64,000 nucleotides of DNA from Takakia lepidozioides. Its lineage: Eukaryota > Streptophyta > Takakiopsida > Takakiales > Takakiaceae. Made by a program: the position numbers and the translations under genes. The notes beneath the pieces were generated by a model, which worked only from the letters and a program-made list of their open reading frames with translations, was not told where the DNA came from and did no database searches. This document shows positions 15,196 to 30,100 of this stretch, one piece after another. The stretch lies in assembly GCA_030704615.1 (NCBI GenBank), contig CM060734.1, positions 62,452,042 to 62,516,041 on the forward strand. The letters run 5' to 3'. Every line of letters begins with the position of its first letter. Position 1 is the stretch's first letter.

Positions 15196-18100
15196 ATGCC
15201 TCCGCTCAAGAAAGGGGGCGGGTCGGCAGTACGCAAGAAGCAGCAGCTGAGCTCCCAGGTAGCACGCCATGGCATCCAACACTTTTTCGGTCGGCAGTGT
15301 CCTTCCCAGGCCCCTGCTCATCAGACTGCCCCTGCTGCTATGCCCGGGTCGTTACAAGGCGCACTCATCTTGCCAGCATCAGTCTGTCGATCTGTTGAAC
15401 CCTTCAAGGTGCCGATTTTTCAAGACGAGTTACAACCTAAAGGTAACGTAGACAATCCATGCATGGGTGTTCCTGTTCTACATTCAGCTCAATGGTTCGA
15501 TAATGCATCGTCAATTGTACAAGTTGAGTTCTCTACATGAAATTTGCCACCATGTTTTGCTGCCAGATTTTTGTTTCTATGTTAGCTGTGCAACTGGGCT
15601 TTCTTAAGGTTTGGCTGGCTCAAATGCAGCTGTTTGAGTGTCCAAAATTTGTTCGACAGCAATTGATGTTCATTGCTGGTTGGTGAACCTGCTATACTGC
15701 ATAACTTAACTCCAGATGCCAGGAAAGGTACCACCTGGAACGAACCCACTGCGTCCATAATATCATCACAAGAATTGATAAGCCCCTATGTAGTCCAATC
15801 GGGAAGCTTAAGAGCCCAAGAGTGTCTACACTCCATCCAGTGTACCCCACATATTCTGAAACAGATTGCTTCACTGTTATGGCATGCTTCTTTGGCGTCT
15901 TCACTCTCATGTAGTTGGCTGCAATGTGTGTGCAGCTCAAGACCGAAAAGCAGAGAGGGATGGTTGCAGTGAGAATTTGGCCGAAAGGGGCACTGATGCG
16001 CAGAGTGAAGTACAACATGCGCAGGAGGCCTTTACATATGTTGTATGTGCAGAGGAGAGTCCACAAGCTGACGCGCTATCCAAGCATCTACTTCAAGAAT
16101 CTGCAAACCGCAAAAGGCTTTCGCCGGGCATGGTCTCTTTCAAAATCCCTCCTTCCCCCAACTGCACTACCTTGAATGGTAAATTACAGAAAGAATTCTT
16201 CGTAACAATCCTCTGTGATGTATTTCAATTAACCTACGTGAACGTTGCACCTTACTGACTGGCTGGAAACTTATTTTCCAGGGAAAACACATGGAATGTA
16301 CATTACAATGAGATATCTGTCTGTCAACAAGAATTTCAATGTGCCTGAAATTGAAGCTTTACATGAGATGGTCTCTTTAAATCAATACTGGCATTTGGAG
16401 AGTCACACACAATCTGTTACCTGGGCAAATTAGAAGTTCAATTTCTGCCTAACACTGGAGATGTCTCTTAGATGATCATGCAAAGCCAAGATGATGGCGG
16501 GGATGAGGTGGTGTGGCGCGTGTCACCCACAGTGGAGCGCCTGCAGGCTGCTGCAGCCACTGATCAGCCTTCCACAGACGCTCAAGAAGAGCTGAAACCT
16601 TTACGCCCCTGCTCCATGGGTAACAAACCAGCAGCAATGCAAGAAATTCTCAGCAAGGCATCAGTATTCCACCTTGGAGCAGCCCCCATTCTAATGAAGA
16701 AAAAGGTTGGTTTAGTGGGTCGCCTCTCTCAATCTTGCTACTGGGCTTTGTCAGATACGAAGTGGGATTCACAAACTGCTTTGTAAAGTATGGTAGGTGC
16801 ACCAACATAGCACCTATGAGTTTCTGGCAAAACTTCATTGAAGTATGGTATAGATGGACTCATTGTAAGATACCCACATTGTTCCAGCTCTGTCGGAATG
16901 TTTGTCAGCAGAGGACTCTATTAGTAAAAGAGGGACTAAGGATCACCAGAGAGGAAGAGCGCTAATGTGTGACATGCCTGTGGTGGCCAGAAATCACCGG
17001 GCATGGCAGGGAAGTTAGAACAGTGGCTTCTATCTTCCACGGGGAACCTGCCATTGAACACTTCGAAGGTGGCTCACAATCTCATCAAATCCGTCCACAG
17101 AGGAAGTGAAAAAGAGAATATTGAAAATGCAGGAGTTTCACCACCAACTGAGTGTCAGAAAAATTGCTCGCCTGGTAAAGTGCCACGAATGATCAGCACA
17201 GTCAAGCTTTCAGGATGCTCACGTCGACGGTCCTTGGTATGACTTCTATCTTCCTAGAAGTCTCAGTTGTTATGACCAATGTCCAATGTTCTGTGTGATT
17301 TGGAAGAGTTATGGCAGTTCAACAGTTGGAAAAACAGGGTGCTATTGTTCACAAGAGAGAGGCTTTAAGATGATAACTATCCCTATGCCATGATTGTTGT
17401 GTCAGAATCCTCAACGGAGTGCTGACAGCCGCAAAAGGAAGGGGACTGCAAAAGTGACCAATTGTGGACAACGCCGCAAGGTAAGCTCCTTCAGTTTGTT
17501 CACGTGATACCCGACAGTCCTCTCTTTTCCTTATTTCCTTCCCCTCCCCCTGACTCCCATGCATTGATGGGCAGATACTCGTGCATTTGTTGAATTCTGG
17601 CAATGATGGGAAGCTGAAATTTTTTCCACATGATCGTAACTAGCTTATTAGACAGGAGCTGACAATTCTTCATATTCGGTGGACCTGGAAACCATAGAAT
17701 CTTACACAGTGCAGTTCTACAACAACACCTTCGTTGTCCTACATGATGCTAGAATCTTACAGTCCAATCTATCTCCAGTTTCAGGGTGGCTCACAGCTTG
17801 GATAGAAACCGGTAGAAGGCACAATCTGGAGGGTGCTGACCCCTTGTGCCCTGCTTGCACTAGAGACGACAGATGGTAGATTGTCCAAAGAACATTTGGT
17901 CTTTCACTATCCTCTCTACTATGAGATCCCTTTTCTGGAACAGCTAATCCGGACTTTCAGTACGAGGGCCAGAAATGCCTGGCACAATATTACGCACCTT
18001 AGAGGATCTCTGGACTTTGAATAGTTGTTCTTTGGCTGCTTGTTGAGGGCCTCACATGCTCTGCTTTCTTTTTGTCTAAGCTTTCTATGGACGTTATTAA

Positions 18101-21100
18101 GCTTTTTCCTTTCTTTTCTCTCTGTTTGTTATAAAGTACCATTTTATTTCTTTGATTCATCCTTCTAACTTAGATGTTGAATTTTATCAAATCCATCTAA
18201 GTATATTTTGAACTTTGCAGGCATTACTGGACCTACTGGACCGTGTCGAGAACGCCATTTCTATACCAGACCAGCTGTCTAAGAAGTCTCCACCCTTGTC
18301 AGGGCAGAAATTGAAGAAAGCCCGAATGCTCAGTGCCAAGACTAGTCGCCTTTCTCCAGATTCTCAGTTGCAGAAGAGAGCGACAGATGGAATTGTCTCC
18401 AATGAGGACCACAGTTCAGCTCGTGGTTGCCACCTCAAAGCCAGCCACCCAATTGAGAGTTTTTTACCAAGTGGATTTGGCCCAGCAGTATCAGAACTGA
18501 GCTCTATTGCTGAAGAGCATGTGCCGAAGTTGGGCAGTGCTCTGACTATCAGTCCAGAATTCACAAAGCCGAGAGGTCATATTAGAGGACCTCATCGGCA
18601 GTGTGAGTTGGTAGAGTGCACTGCCATCCAGAAAAATTTAAACCTACCTTTTGACAGTGAAATAGTGGAGGCTTCAAAGCCTAACCTGGCAGCAGATATG
18701 CCACAAAGGGTATGTCTTGCAGAAGATCTGCAGCTCCTCAAAGATGATGTACTACCAGAGTTTGTCAAGCCTGCACAAAACTTAGGGTCGGAAGTAGTTG
18801 AAACTATCCATGGGTTCTATCAGATAGAGGGAGTGGAGGGTCTTACCCTTGCTACCAAGACTGTTGATCTTAGTGATCATCATTCTAGTTTACTAGAGAC
18901 CAACCACCTTTTCAGCGGCACAGGTAGACAAGCACTCGACCCGAAAAGCCAAGGAACTATTCATTTTCTTGTTCTCGAGGTAAGTTTGACTGCACTTCTT
19001 TTGTTGCACTTGCTTTGAAGATTGCATATTTCCTTCTCACAGATCCATGCCCATATACTTGCAACCTTATGGCAAAACAATTGCTACCTTTTGAAGTCAA
19101 ATGACCACAGAAATGACTTACATGGCCTTAAGATTCTACCAAAGGGGGTAGAGGCAATGTTGGGGATGTTGATTTGGTATTTTGACATGTGTGTAGGTTG
19201 CTGATGCGGAATGCCAAAACAGCAATGGATCTTCCCGTCAAAAGGTTATGACTAAAATGTGGCTTCCATGGCCCTTCACCCTTTCTAACTCAGCTTAGCA
19301 CAATATTTCCACCCATTGTAGAAAGATTGTGATGTTATTGGAATATAACTTTGGAAACACTGACTCATGCAGAGGTTGTGTATCTAAAAAGAAAATTCCA
19401 CTCTGCAGATTCTGCGGTTGCTCAATGAACAGAGTGGAGCAGAGCGGGTGTTGTCACTGCGTGATGAGTGGTAAGGGAACTTCTCTGTCACACTTTGGTA
19501 GAGGAGTGAATTAACTTCAATTGTGGTGAAAGCAAGGTATGAAGTGCATGCATCTGGATGTTGAGAAATGGCTGGATTCGGGGCTTACACATGAAAAGTT
19601 TTTTGGTTTGTGAGGCATAAGGGGCTTAAGAAAAGAGAGACCTAATCATTCAAGTTTTGTGGTCCCAGTGCCATATACCCAACACCCTTCAGTCTGCAGG
19701 CGCAAGACAATGTGATAGTAACTGTTGGCGAACAAGCAGAATAAAGGGAGATCTGTTGGCTGTTTGGTTATGCAGGTTCTATACAGCAGTGAGGCCAGGT
19801 GACACTCTGAATGTCATCGGCCAGTTTGGACCAGATGGCACCTGCGTAATTGACCACGACCACAACCTCTTAGTTGTCCACCCGGATCTACTCATATCAG
19901 GCTCCAGAGTATGCCCCCAATGCTTTCTTGTGCTAGAAAAACTTGGAGAACCTTGGCTTTTCATTTGCCTCCACAGAGCCCTCTGGATAGTAGTGCAAAG
20001 GTGTTTGGACAACCTAAACCAGTGTCTGGGCAACTTTGGTCTATCATGCATTCTTGGCCCAAATTTCCAATTGAGATGTAGAACATACGCATGTTGTAAA
20101 GTTCTCCTGAGAGCATCGACAGATCTGTCGAGAATCTGTTTATCACCCTCTGATGCATTGTCAAAGAGTGCTGGTTCCCATATGGGAGGAGGCAATGGAA
20201 GTGGAATGTAAATACCAGCATGAAGATACAGAAGTTTCAGGGCATCTCTCTGGAAATCCAGGAAGGACACCTCATTTGAGGGAAAGCTCTCTCCCAGTCA
20301 CACCCTACATATCAACAGCACTTTGTCTACCAGGCCTCTCACTCTCGTGTGACACCAAGATCATAGCAGTAGGATCTAAGTCTAATGAGCCTGCAAACTC
20401 CCTCATTGATTCCACAGTCCAGCTACTTGGAAAATGACCAAGGGTGAGGGGGCTGAAGGTGGGTGGCAGTTTCAGCTGCCCTCGGAGGGCTGTGCTGGAT
20501 GAGCGCATTCAATCAAGTGACACATCTATGCCAGCACTTCTAGGCACCATGCTCCATCAACTTTTCCAAGTGAACCTCTCTCCTATCTCATTTCTTTCAT
20601 TCTTTCTTGTTCTTTCTTCTATTGCCCCCCATACTATGAGATCCGTGGGAGATTCCATTGTCTATTCCGTGAAACCCAATCTCTCACTGAAGTCTTCCAC
20701 TATGAGGATCAGAAATGTTTGGCAGCCTACCTGCACGAGGCATTCACCCTTAGACAATCACTCGAACAATAGTTCTTTTCTCTGACTCTGGTTTTCCTAT
20801 TTTCTCTCATGTTCTTCCTTCCATTTTGTCCCATAAGCTCTATGAGCTTTCCGCGGACGTTATAAAGCACCATTTCATTTCATTTGCTCTTTCTTCATGT
20901 TTTCTTCCATTTTGTCCCATAAGCTCTATGAGCTTTCCACGGACATTGTAAAGCACCATTTCATTTCATTTCATTTCATTTCTTGCTCTGTTTGGTGCAC
21001 TCTGATATGGGCTTCCTGTTGTTCTACTTTGTCTCATGGGTCCCCAGGGCTCCCTGTTGACGTTATAAAGTTTCTACATTCTATCACTATCAGAGTAGAT

Positions 21101-24100
21101 GGGGTTTCTGTGGTTTCACTGTTTTTTTCCTGTGGCTATGTGTTTTTCCACTTGTGTCCCTTGTGCCTGCTGAACCTCCAATAAACTCTTACAGCAAAAC
21201 TGACAGCTAATCAGCTAATCCCTTGCTGAGGTCTTCCAATATGAGGCTCAGAAATGCTTGGCAGTACATCTGCATGAGGCTTTCCACTTTTTTTCCACTT
21301 TTTGTCCCATAAGCTCTTTGAGCTTTCCGCGGACATTATAAAGTACCAATTCATTTCATTTCATTTCATTTCATTTCTTGTATCCTGCTGTATTTAATTT
21401 CTATCCTTGCACGACTTAAGGCAGATACCGGCTCAAAGACATATGGGTAATGTAACTCGTTTCTATATTCAAAACCCAAGGTGTCTGGAAGTCTTTTCAG
21501 AGCACAACAGGAACACACTCATTCAGCAAGAGCTGAAGGAACGACCTGGAAATCAGCAGAACCACTCACTACTAAGCCACAGTTCAGTTGTCGGGACACC
21601 TTCCTTGTTCTGTGTGATAGAACACTAAGCTTAAAGCCCAACTGCTTGTCTGCTCCTCTTTATCCATCATGCTTGGGTTGTACCCAATTGGCCACTCTGT
21701 TTCACCTCATGGGTTCCTGTCATGGTTTCTCAGAGTATTGGCTAACCTGGAGTATGCATCTGCCGTGTGGGATGGCAATATAAAGGAAATGATTTACCCT
21801 TACCCTGCATTACCTTTATCCTTATGAAATATATTCGCCTTTACAATATATATATCGGCCTGAAGACAATATCCATTTTCTGATACAGTATCCAGGCTAT
21901 TCTCGTCAGAGAACGACCATCAAGAACATAGTCCCTGAACCTCTGTTCAACAACTTTCAAAATCTCGAGGCTGAGCCTAACCGCCTGGCCCTGTTGGGGT
22001 TTGATTGCTGGGTAGCTCACACACAGCAGATTGATGCTTGTGTGAAGGGTTTTCTAGAGGAAATATGGAAGCCCAAACTATTTGTTTATATCAAGGTAAG
22101 TCCCACAACTGGAGTGAACCCCTCACAAAGGTAGTGTCCGTTCCCATGTGTTTCGCCCAAACTGGGTGTGGGGTTTATGGCCACAAGGCGATGCCCAACA
22201 ACATCTTAATTCATTATTCTGAGAGATTTGGGATGATTCATGATTGATTCACATAGTCTGAGGATCAAGACTATGGCTCAATATTGTTGGGTGTGGACAA
22301 ATGGACCCTGAATCAATCCTTTCAATGACTCATGTAAAATATATGTATTTTGAATGTCCAGTTGTGAAGATATCATAGCATATGCAGGTGGGTCTGCGGG
22401 CAGAAGCAGCTAGTGAAGAACTGCTGGAGAAAGAAGCAAGGACAATTGTACAACGGCACATTGATGGCCTCTATTCAATAAATGGTTTGTTCCCTTAAGT
22501 CAAACCCAGGCCTTTCAGATATGCTAGGAGATCGGATACATAGAAAGATGCCAGTTGACAAGGTACTCAATGGCGGCAATGTTATAATTAGTGCCACCGA
22601 ACAGGGTCAGAGACATAATGGTGAAAGTTGCCACTTGTGCTACAGGGAATGAGGGGGAGGCACTTCAAAAGCTGGTGGATGCAATTCCAAGTATTTTAGA
22701 TTGGCTGCTCCATTTTCGTCGTCCCTTGGTATGTTGATGTGCATACAAAATGTTTGTTGATAGAAGTTCAAAGCCATATTGTGTGATTCTGATTAGGGCT
22801 ACATGATCAACATGCTGCTAGTTGGGATTGCAGCTAGCACCAAGATTGGCCATTAACATCTGTGAAACCTCTGGGTAGATAATCATTGGCATAGCGAATC
22901 GGCACTGCGAAGGCATTAAGTTACCTGCACTATTTGGCAGGAACCTTTCTCTTGACTTGTCAGTGAGAGTTCGAGATTACTTGTATTTGATTTGTGATGG
23001 CACCCAAGACCTTGGGCTAGCCATCAGATAAAGTTTTTCCCCTAATACATGGCTGAGTTGATGACCAAGTCTACTACCTTTGCTTAGCAATCTGGTGCCG
23101 GTATGTTAACCTCTACTTTTAATCTTTGCAGCCCTTAGCAGACTTTGGAGTGAAATTCAATCAGAGAAAAGGGATCAAACCCCTGTCCATATCAGAGGTA
23201 TTGGCTTTGAAACTCTCTATTGTCAGTAGCTGGAAGTTTCTATCTGTCTTTCCCTTTGGTTCTCCTGCAAAATGTTGGCATTTCATTTGCCCTAGTTGTT
23301 TTTCGATTGGCTATGGGGCCCCTGTGGACCTTACAAAGTTTCTTTTTCTTTTTCTTTTTCTTTTTTTTGCTTGCTTGGAGCTAGAGGGACAACACCATCA
23401 CAAATTCTACTGGTGGAATTTGAATGAATCCCACTTCAAACCAAGGCCAACTTCTGGCTTGCAATATTTCTTACAAGGTTACCATCCCTTCCACCTGAAG
23501 GGTTGACAGCCCGGGCCCTCACAACATATATCAGTCTCAAATTAGCTGGTTTCAAGCACGCTTGGTATGCTCGAGTGTTCAACTTTTTGCAATGGACACT
23601 CCATTGCTTCCTACTGCCACAAATTATGGAGGGGGTGGATATTGCTTCCAAATAGGACCGCAATAGATGCATCAGAAGAGAACATCAGGCGGACAAACCA
23701 ACCACTCTAACAACAAAACTGCAATTCTATCAGGACACGTTCTTGGTTCTCCGTGACGGTAGCATCTTGCCGCCTAATTACCTGTCTGCAGCTCTATACA
23801 TCTCTCTTCTAAGGGCATTGGGGAGGTTCAGGGCGGGCTCCCACAGTCTGCGGATAAAGACTGGCAGGTGGGAAAATCTGCAAGGTGACGTCTGACTATG
23901 CACCGCTTGACCTGGGAACTACAGGGAAATTGAAAATGTAGAACATTTCTTCTTTCACTGCCCTTCCTACTATGAGACATTCAACTGTCTATTCCGGGAT
24001 ACCCAATCTCTCACAGAGGCTTTCCATTACGAGGATCAGACATGCTTGGCAGCTTACCTGCGTGAAGCATTGACTCTTCGACAATCCCTTAACCTTTAGT

Positions 24101-27100
24101 TGCTTTTGGGCTGTTTGTGGCCCCAGACATTGTAAAGCACCATTTCATTTCATTGCATTCATTTTCTTGTCCCATAAGCTCTTTGAGCTTCCTGCAGACG
24201 TTATAGAGTACCATTTCTTTCTCTTTTTTTCTATGGTCAGGCATCAGTCGGACATGGAAACTAGCCAACCTTAAACAAAACTCAGTTCAATCTGGAAACA
24301 TTCTTGGTCCTCTGTGACAATAGAATCTTGCGGCCCAGTTACCTGTCTGCAGCTCTATCTAACTCTCTTCTTAGGGCGCATTCTGAGCATAGAATGTACT
24401 CATAAGACCTTGTTTGACAGTCTGAGGATAGAGACTGGTAGGTGGGACAACTTTCAACGTGAGGACCGCCTATGCCCAGTTTGTGCTGGGAACAACAGGG
24501 AAATTGAAAGTGAAGAACGAGTCTTCTTTCACTGTCCTTTCTACTATGAGATCCGTGCAAGATTCAATCGTCTATCGGTGATCCCCAATCTCTCACAGAG
24601 GTCTTCCATTACAAGGATCAGAAGTACTTGGCAGCTTATCTGCATGAGGCCTTGACCCTTAGACAATCCCTTGAACAGTAGCTGCTTTTGGCTGACTCTT
24701 TGAGCGGTTTTGCCTTACTCATTCTTGTTTCTTGTTTGTCCTTTTGTCCCATTAGCTCTTTGAGCTTTCTGCGGACGTTATAAAGTACCACTAAAGTACC
24801 ATTTCATTTCATTTCTCTCCTCTTCATTTTGTCCCATAAGCTCTATGAGCTTTCCGCGGACGTTATAAACCACCATTTCATTTCATTTCTCCTCTCACAC
24901 ATCACTTGCAGGTGGTTGATATCGAAGAGACAATATGGTCACCCAAGTATGGCTTGAAGGGTATGCTGGATGCCTCTGTATGTGTTAAACTGGGGGGCTC
25001 CACCCATATGGGTGAAGACCAAATTATGCCCCTAGAGTTCAAGACTGGCAAAGGTACAACTGGACAGGTAGACTTGGAACACCAACCCTAACTTTTGGTC
25101 AATTTGTTCTTTTACAATACTGCAGAATATTCTACAATGCTGATAGGCAGAAAGTCCTCGCTTAGTTCATTGTCACAAGTTGAGCTTATGATGGGTTGCA
25201 GGCAGCATTGGAGCATCGGGCTCAAGTTATTCTCTACACACTCCTCATGTCTGACAGGTTCTGCATTTCCTGTGTCACTCGTATTTACGATGTGCATAAC
25301 AATTAAAGAAGTAATTTCTCTAAAAACTTGAAATCCATCTCTATCATAGTTGATGTGGCAGTGGGGTAGCCAAGAGATCCCGGTCCTCCCTTCCTACACT
25401 TACCTGGGCGTTGAGTTCTCCTCCAATTGTAATTGGGATGCACATATCCGGAAAGTTGTTCAAACTGGCAAGGGCAAAGCTCTGGGGCTCACTAAATTTT
25501 TCCACTGCAGAGGGGTCAACTCTAAGGTTAAGAAAACCATGCTTTGTCGCGTTATTAGACCTGCCTTGGAGTACGGATCTGCTATATGGGTTGATAACTC
25601 CAACCAGGCTAAGTCTCTAGAATCCATTCAAGTGGGGGTGCTTAAGGAGTGTATGTCAGCATGCTCCAAAACAGCCAATGTGGCTGTTCGGGGTGAGTTT
25701 GGCATTCCGTCCTTAAGCTCCCGACGAGATGAATTCAAGGTCAGATGGTGGGGTCAGCTGCAACATATGCCCAACACCAGATATCCTAAGTTAATCGACT
25801 CTATATCTTGGAAACAGGACCGCCCTGTCAAACAGGCTAAGTCCTGGCAGAAGAGAGTAGAAGAGATCCTCAAGGACCTGGACCTGGATCCGCAAGTCTT
25901 GACCCTGCTGGATAAATCTGACTTAGAGGCTGTAGTGTCCTCAGCCATGTCTGTTACCATGAGATTGTCTGATGAAAATGAAGTTAGGCAGAAAACTTCC
26001 CTGAACTTGTTTCCAGTCTGTGACATGGGGGAGGACATCTTGGATGACCTCAAGGGTCTACCCACTCTCGGCACTAGACTGAAATTTAAACTCAGGGCAG
26101 GAAGCCTACCTTTGAACAGCAAACAGAAGCAGAGAGGAAAGGGAGAGTGCAATTGCCCGTTGTGTGGGCAATCTGAAGACAGTATTCATTTTCTGATACA
26201 CTGTCCGGGGTTCTCTCACCAAAGAGACGCTCTCTTCAAATCTATTAAGGGAATTGTGCCTGTACCCCTGTTTACCAACTTTGAAAGTCTCGAAGCTGAG
26301 CCAAAAGCCCAGGCCCTCCTGAGGCCTAGTTTTTGGGCAAATCACACACAGCAGATTGATGCTTGTGTGAAGGGATTTCTAGAGGATATCTGGAAAACCC
26401 GGATTAATTCTTTATATGGAGGTAAGTCTTACTACCAACGTCAGCCCCTGACAGAGGTAGGTTCTGTCCCTTTTGTTCCCGCTCAAACTGGGCGCGGGGT
26501 CAATGGCCACAAGGCTACGGCAAACAACGTCTTATGAGTACAATCTATCATAGTTGATGGCTCGCGAGTTGAGATGTGATACCGTCCGCATTTAGGTCTG
26601 TATCCGTTTCTGTTTTGAAGTCTTAGTTTTGAATTTTGTGATGGAGTACAACCAACTGATTGGCACCAATATCCAATGTATACACAAATGATCATACAAT
26701 CTACCTATGCTCAAGTACATGCATGGCTGAAGCTTACTATGTCTGACACTGTTGTTCCAGATACATGCAGGATATAGGGGCGGGATTGCTTTATTATCTC
26801 CACACCAATCAAACTCAGGTGAGGATTGGGTTCCCTGGTTTAACTGTTACTAGAATTTATTTCTCATGACAACATACATTCCTTCCTAGTGATCACCATG
26901 GTTTATGCCGTGAATGGAGGGTAGACCTCACCCACCTATTGACATGCCTAATCAACCTTGTCAAATTCGCAGGATTATGCGACCTTCCTTTATTAATGGT
27001 CACAATGTAGAGTATTCAAAGCTCAGCATACCTAAGTAAAATTAGATTCCCACTTATTATAATTTAGTCTACATTTTGAACTTTCAACTACTGCTCAAGT

Positions 27101-30100
27101 AGTTACTTGTTTCATTCTTGAGATTCTGCATGAAGGCTAGTTGCTGTATGGTGCACCACTGCTCTTCCAACTTCAATGCTAAAGTCTGGTCTAATTTGGT
27201 GTAATTTAGGGGGTGGTGGTACAACATGCAGACCTGGCAGGCCTCATGATGCGGCGTAATGAGCATGCCACCAACCTTCTCTCTGCCTCCTCCACCCAAC
27301 TTCTGCCACCCTTATTGCAGGTTCTGCCCTCTTGCACCTGTGAGGTATCGAGAACACACTATTATTAAGCTACATATCCATCTTCAGAAGTATTGCTAGC
27401 CTGACATGTTTCTACGCTAATGACGGTGATTATGGTCATATATGAGAAGTTAAAAATTGCAAACAGACATACATTGCCTCTGAGCTCTTGAAATAAACAA
27501 TTTTTGTCCAGGGAGTTGCCGGAGGAACTAATTTGAGTATGTGCAATATGCAGAGCTTACATATGTGTCAAAGCTGCCGCCATCTGGATACTTGCACTGT
27601 TTACCATAAGGTCTTTCACTCTCCCCTTTTTTACACTGCTTTCATCTTTTGTTGATCTTCGCCCAAAGAATCGAAATGACGCTTTACAACATCTTCAGAA
27701 AGCTCAGAAAGCAGGAAAGAAGAAATAAAATGAATTGAAAAGAAAGAGAATGAAATGAAGTGGAACTTATAACGTCTGCAGAAAGCTCTACTGCTGAGAG
27801 TGGCCCAGGCTGCTTGTTGAGGGCCTCACTTTCTATCTTGCATCCATTGTTTTTGGGTCCCATAAGCTCTTTGAGTACCCCATCATTTCTTCGTCATAAA
27901 GTATCATGTCATTTCCTTTCACCGTCCCCTCACAAAGATAGTGTCTGTACCCTGTTGTTCCGCCCAAACTGTACGTAGGGTCTATGGGCACAAGGCTACG
28001 GCAAACAACGTCTAAAAAGTACATTCTGTCAGTTTCTTCTCTACTATGAGATCTGGGGGAGATACTATCGCCTATTCTGAGATAGTCAATCCCTTGCAGA
28101 TGTGTTCCACTATGAGGATCAGAAATGCTGGCAGCATATCTGCATGAGGCATTACTTGACCAATCGTTCTAATTTCCGGACTGCTTGTTGTTCAACATTG
28201 AGAGATTCTCTAAGTTGGAGATCCTCATGTAGTGTACTTTATAATGTTTGTCAAATAGCTTATAGAAATGAAATGAAATGAAATGGTGCTGTATAACGAC
28301 AAAGACACCATTTTCTAAATGGTGCTTTAGAAAGAAAGACAATTTGGAGCTGTACAACGTCTACAGGGGCTGAAGGAAGAGACAGAAATGAGAAAGTAGT
28401 TCTACTTTCTGATACGACATGCGCAAATGGCTGGAACCGTAGGAATTATGTGAGGGAGTGACCCTTGTAAGTGGGCAGGTCAAGGAAGCCCAGTGGCAAC
28501 AGTTGTTGTCCATAGTGTTAGCTTTGACCGTGTTAAATGCTTCGAGCCTCAATATTGTTTGGTTAAAACCAGGTCACCATCATGCAGTTTTATGCTAGTT
28601 ATTCATCCTCATTATGCGACATGACAGGCACAGGAGGGGGGAACTGCAGAAACCAGTGGACTAGGTGGGTTGTTTGACTTGCAAACGGGTCACCTCACTA
28701 GGACGCACTCGGATTTTCTGCAGCATTGGGATCGTCTAATTGACCTGGAAGCTCATGACATTCATGTACGTCAAGAAATACATAAAGCCCTTGTTACTTT
28801 GTGATGGAAGCTGCTTGTTTAAATCATGTAATTTGAAGCTGACCAGTCAAATATACAGCTTTTTGTATCAAATGTACTGTGAATTGTGATTGTTAAGTCG
28901 CACCATTCTTCCCGAGAGTTATCTTTATAGTCTTACGGTTTGCGACATCACCTGATGAGTCCATGTGCTTCAATTACTTGCAATAGAGTTCACGGAGCGA
29001 GATTTGGCGAATGCCCAGCTGGCAGCGGGAAGAGCAAGGCCGTTGTCTCTCATGCTTGGTTCTCAAGTCAGCAGGCATATCTGACACCCAATCCAGTAAT
29101 GGTAGCTCCTTTGTTTACTGCTTTTTTCGGCCTTCATCTTCTATAGTGCAAACACGGAAAATTCAATGCTCAAGGGAGGCTTCCACTCCAGCTACAGGGA
29201 GTTTACTAGATCGACCTTTCTCGTGCGGTGATTATGTGGTACTACTACCTTTGCTTTGTTTCAACTCAATTCTATTGTGACTTTTTATAGTGACTGGTTA
29301 AGAGGGTCAGTGTAGGAAGTTTGAGCACTGAACACCTAGAAGAAATAGAGTAACATCTCCCTCATGTTGTGCCCAGAACTCTCTCACTCATTGTGCCTTT
29401 ATTTCAGTGGTTGAACATAGTCCCAAGGGCACTGTGGGCCACCTGTTCAAATTCTCTCTGTTGTTCTGCTTCACCTATAGGCCCTCCAGGCCCCTCTGGA
29501 TGTCTATAAAGTTCTTTCTATCAGCTCTTTGATGTTAAAGTACCATTTCATGTCATCTCATTGCACATCTAAAGTATCATTTTAATTATTATTTTCTTCT
29601 CTTTGTGATACTCAACCCTCCTACCTCCCCGGGAGATTTTCTACAGCCCTCCCATGAGCCCTCGGCGCTATCCGAGTTGCCTCTGATTGAAACAGGGAAA
29701 GGGTCTGGCCACAAAACACAAGGGGCTACAATCTGCCCAGTTTGCACAGTGGAGGAACAGAGCACCACTTATCCAGTCCTTGCATATTACTAGATCCATG
29801 GGAGATGGTAGTGTCTTTTTAGAGATTCCCATTCCGTCGCAGAGGCCATCAGCTTTGAAGACCCAAGTGCCTCACAGCCTACTTGAGGTCCTTCATCTTA
29901 GGGTGTTACTTGATGTATCCTGAAGTGGTCGTTTGTCCCTGTCCCATGGCCCTCATCATGGCACCCTGATCATGTTATAAAGTGCAAAGTCTATACTGGG
30001 CAACCCTTTCATTTCATTCCTTCGGTGGGCACTTTGCAGACCCTATAAAGTTTCTATTTTCTTGCCTGCTTGCTTGCTTTTCATGGATGTTACAAAGCTC

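Noticed and set aside
19779-20270. Reverse-strand frame of 163 codons within DNA2 intron 8 and exon 8
   Set aside because: It overlaps a real DNA2 exon in antisense and has no similarity to a known family.
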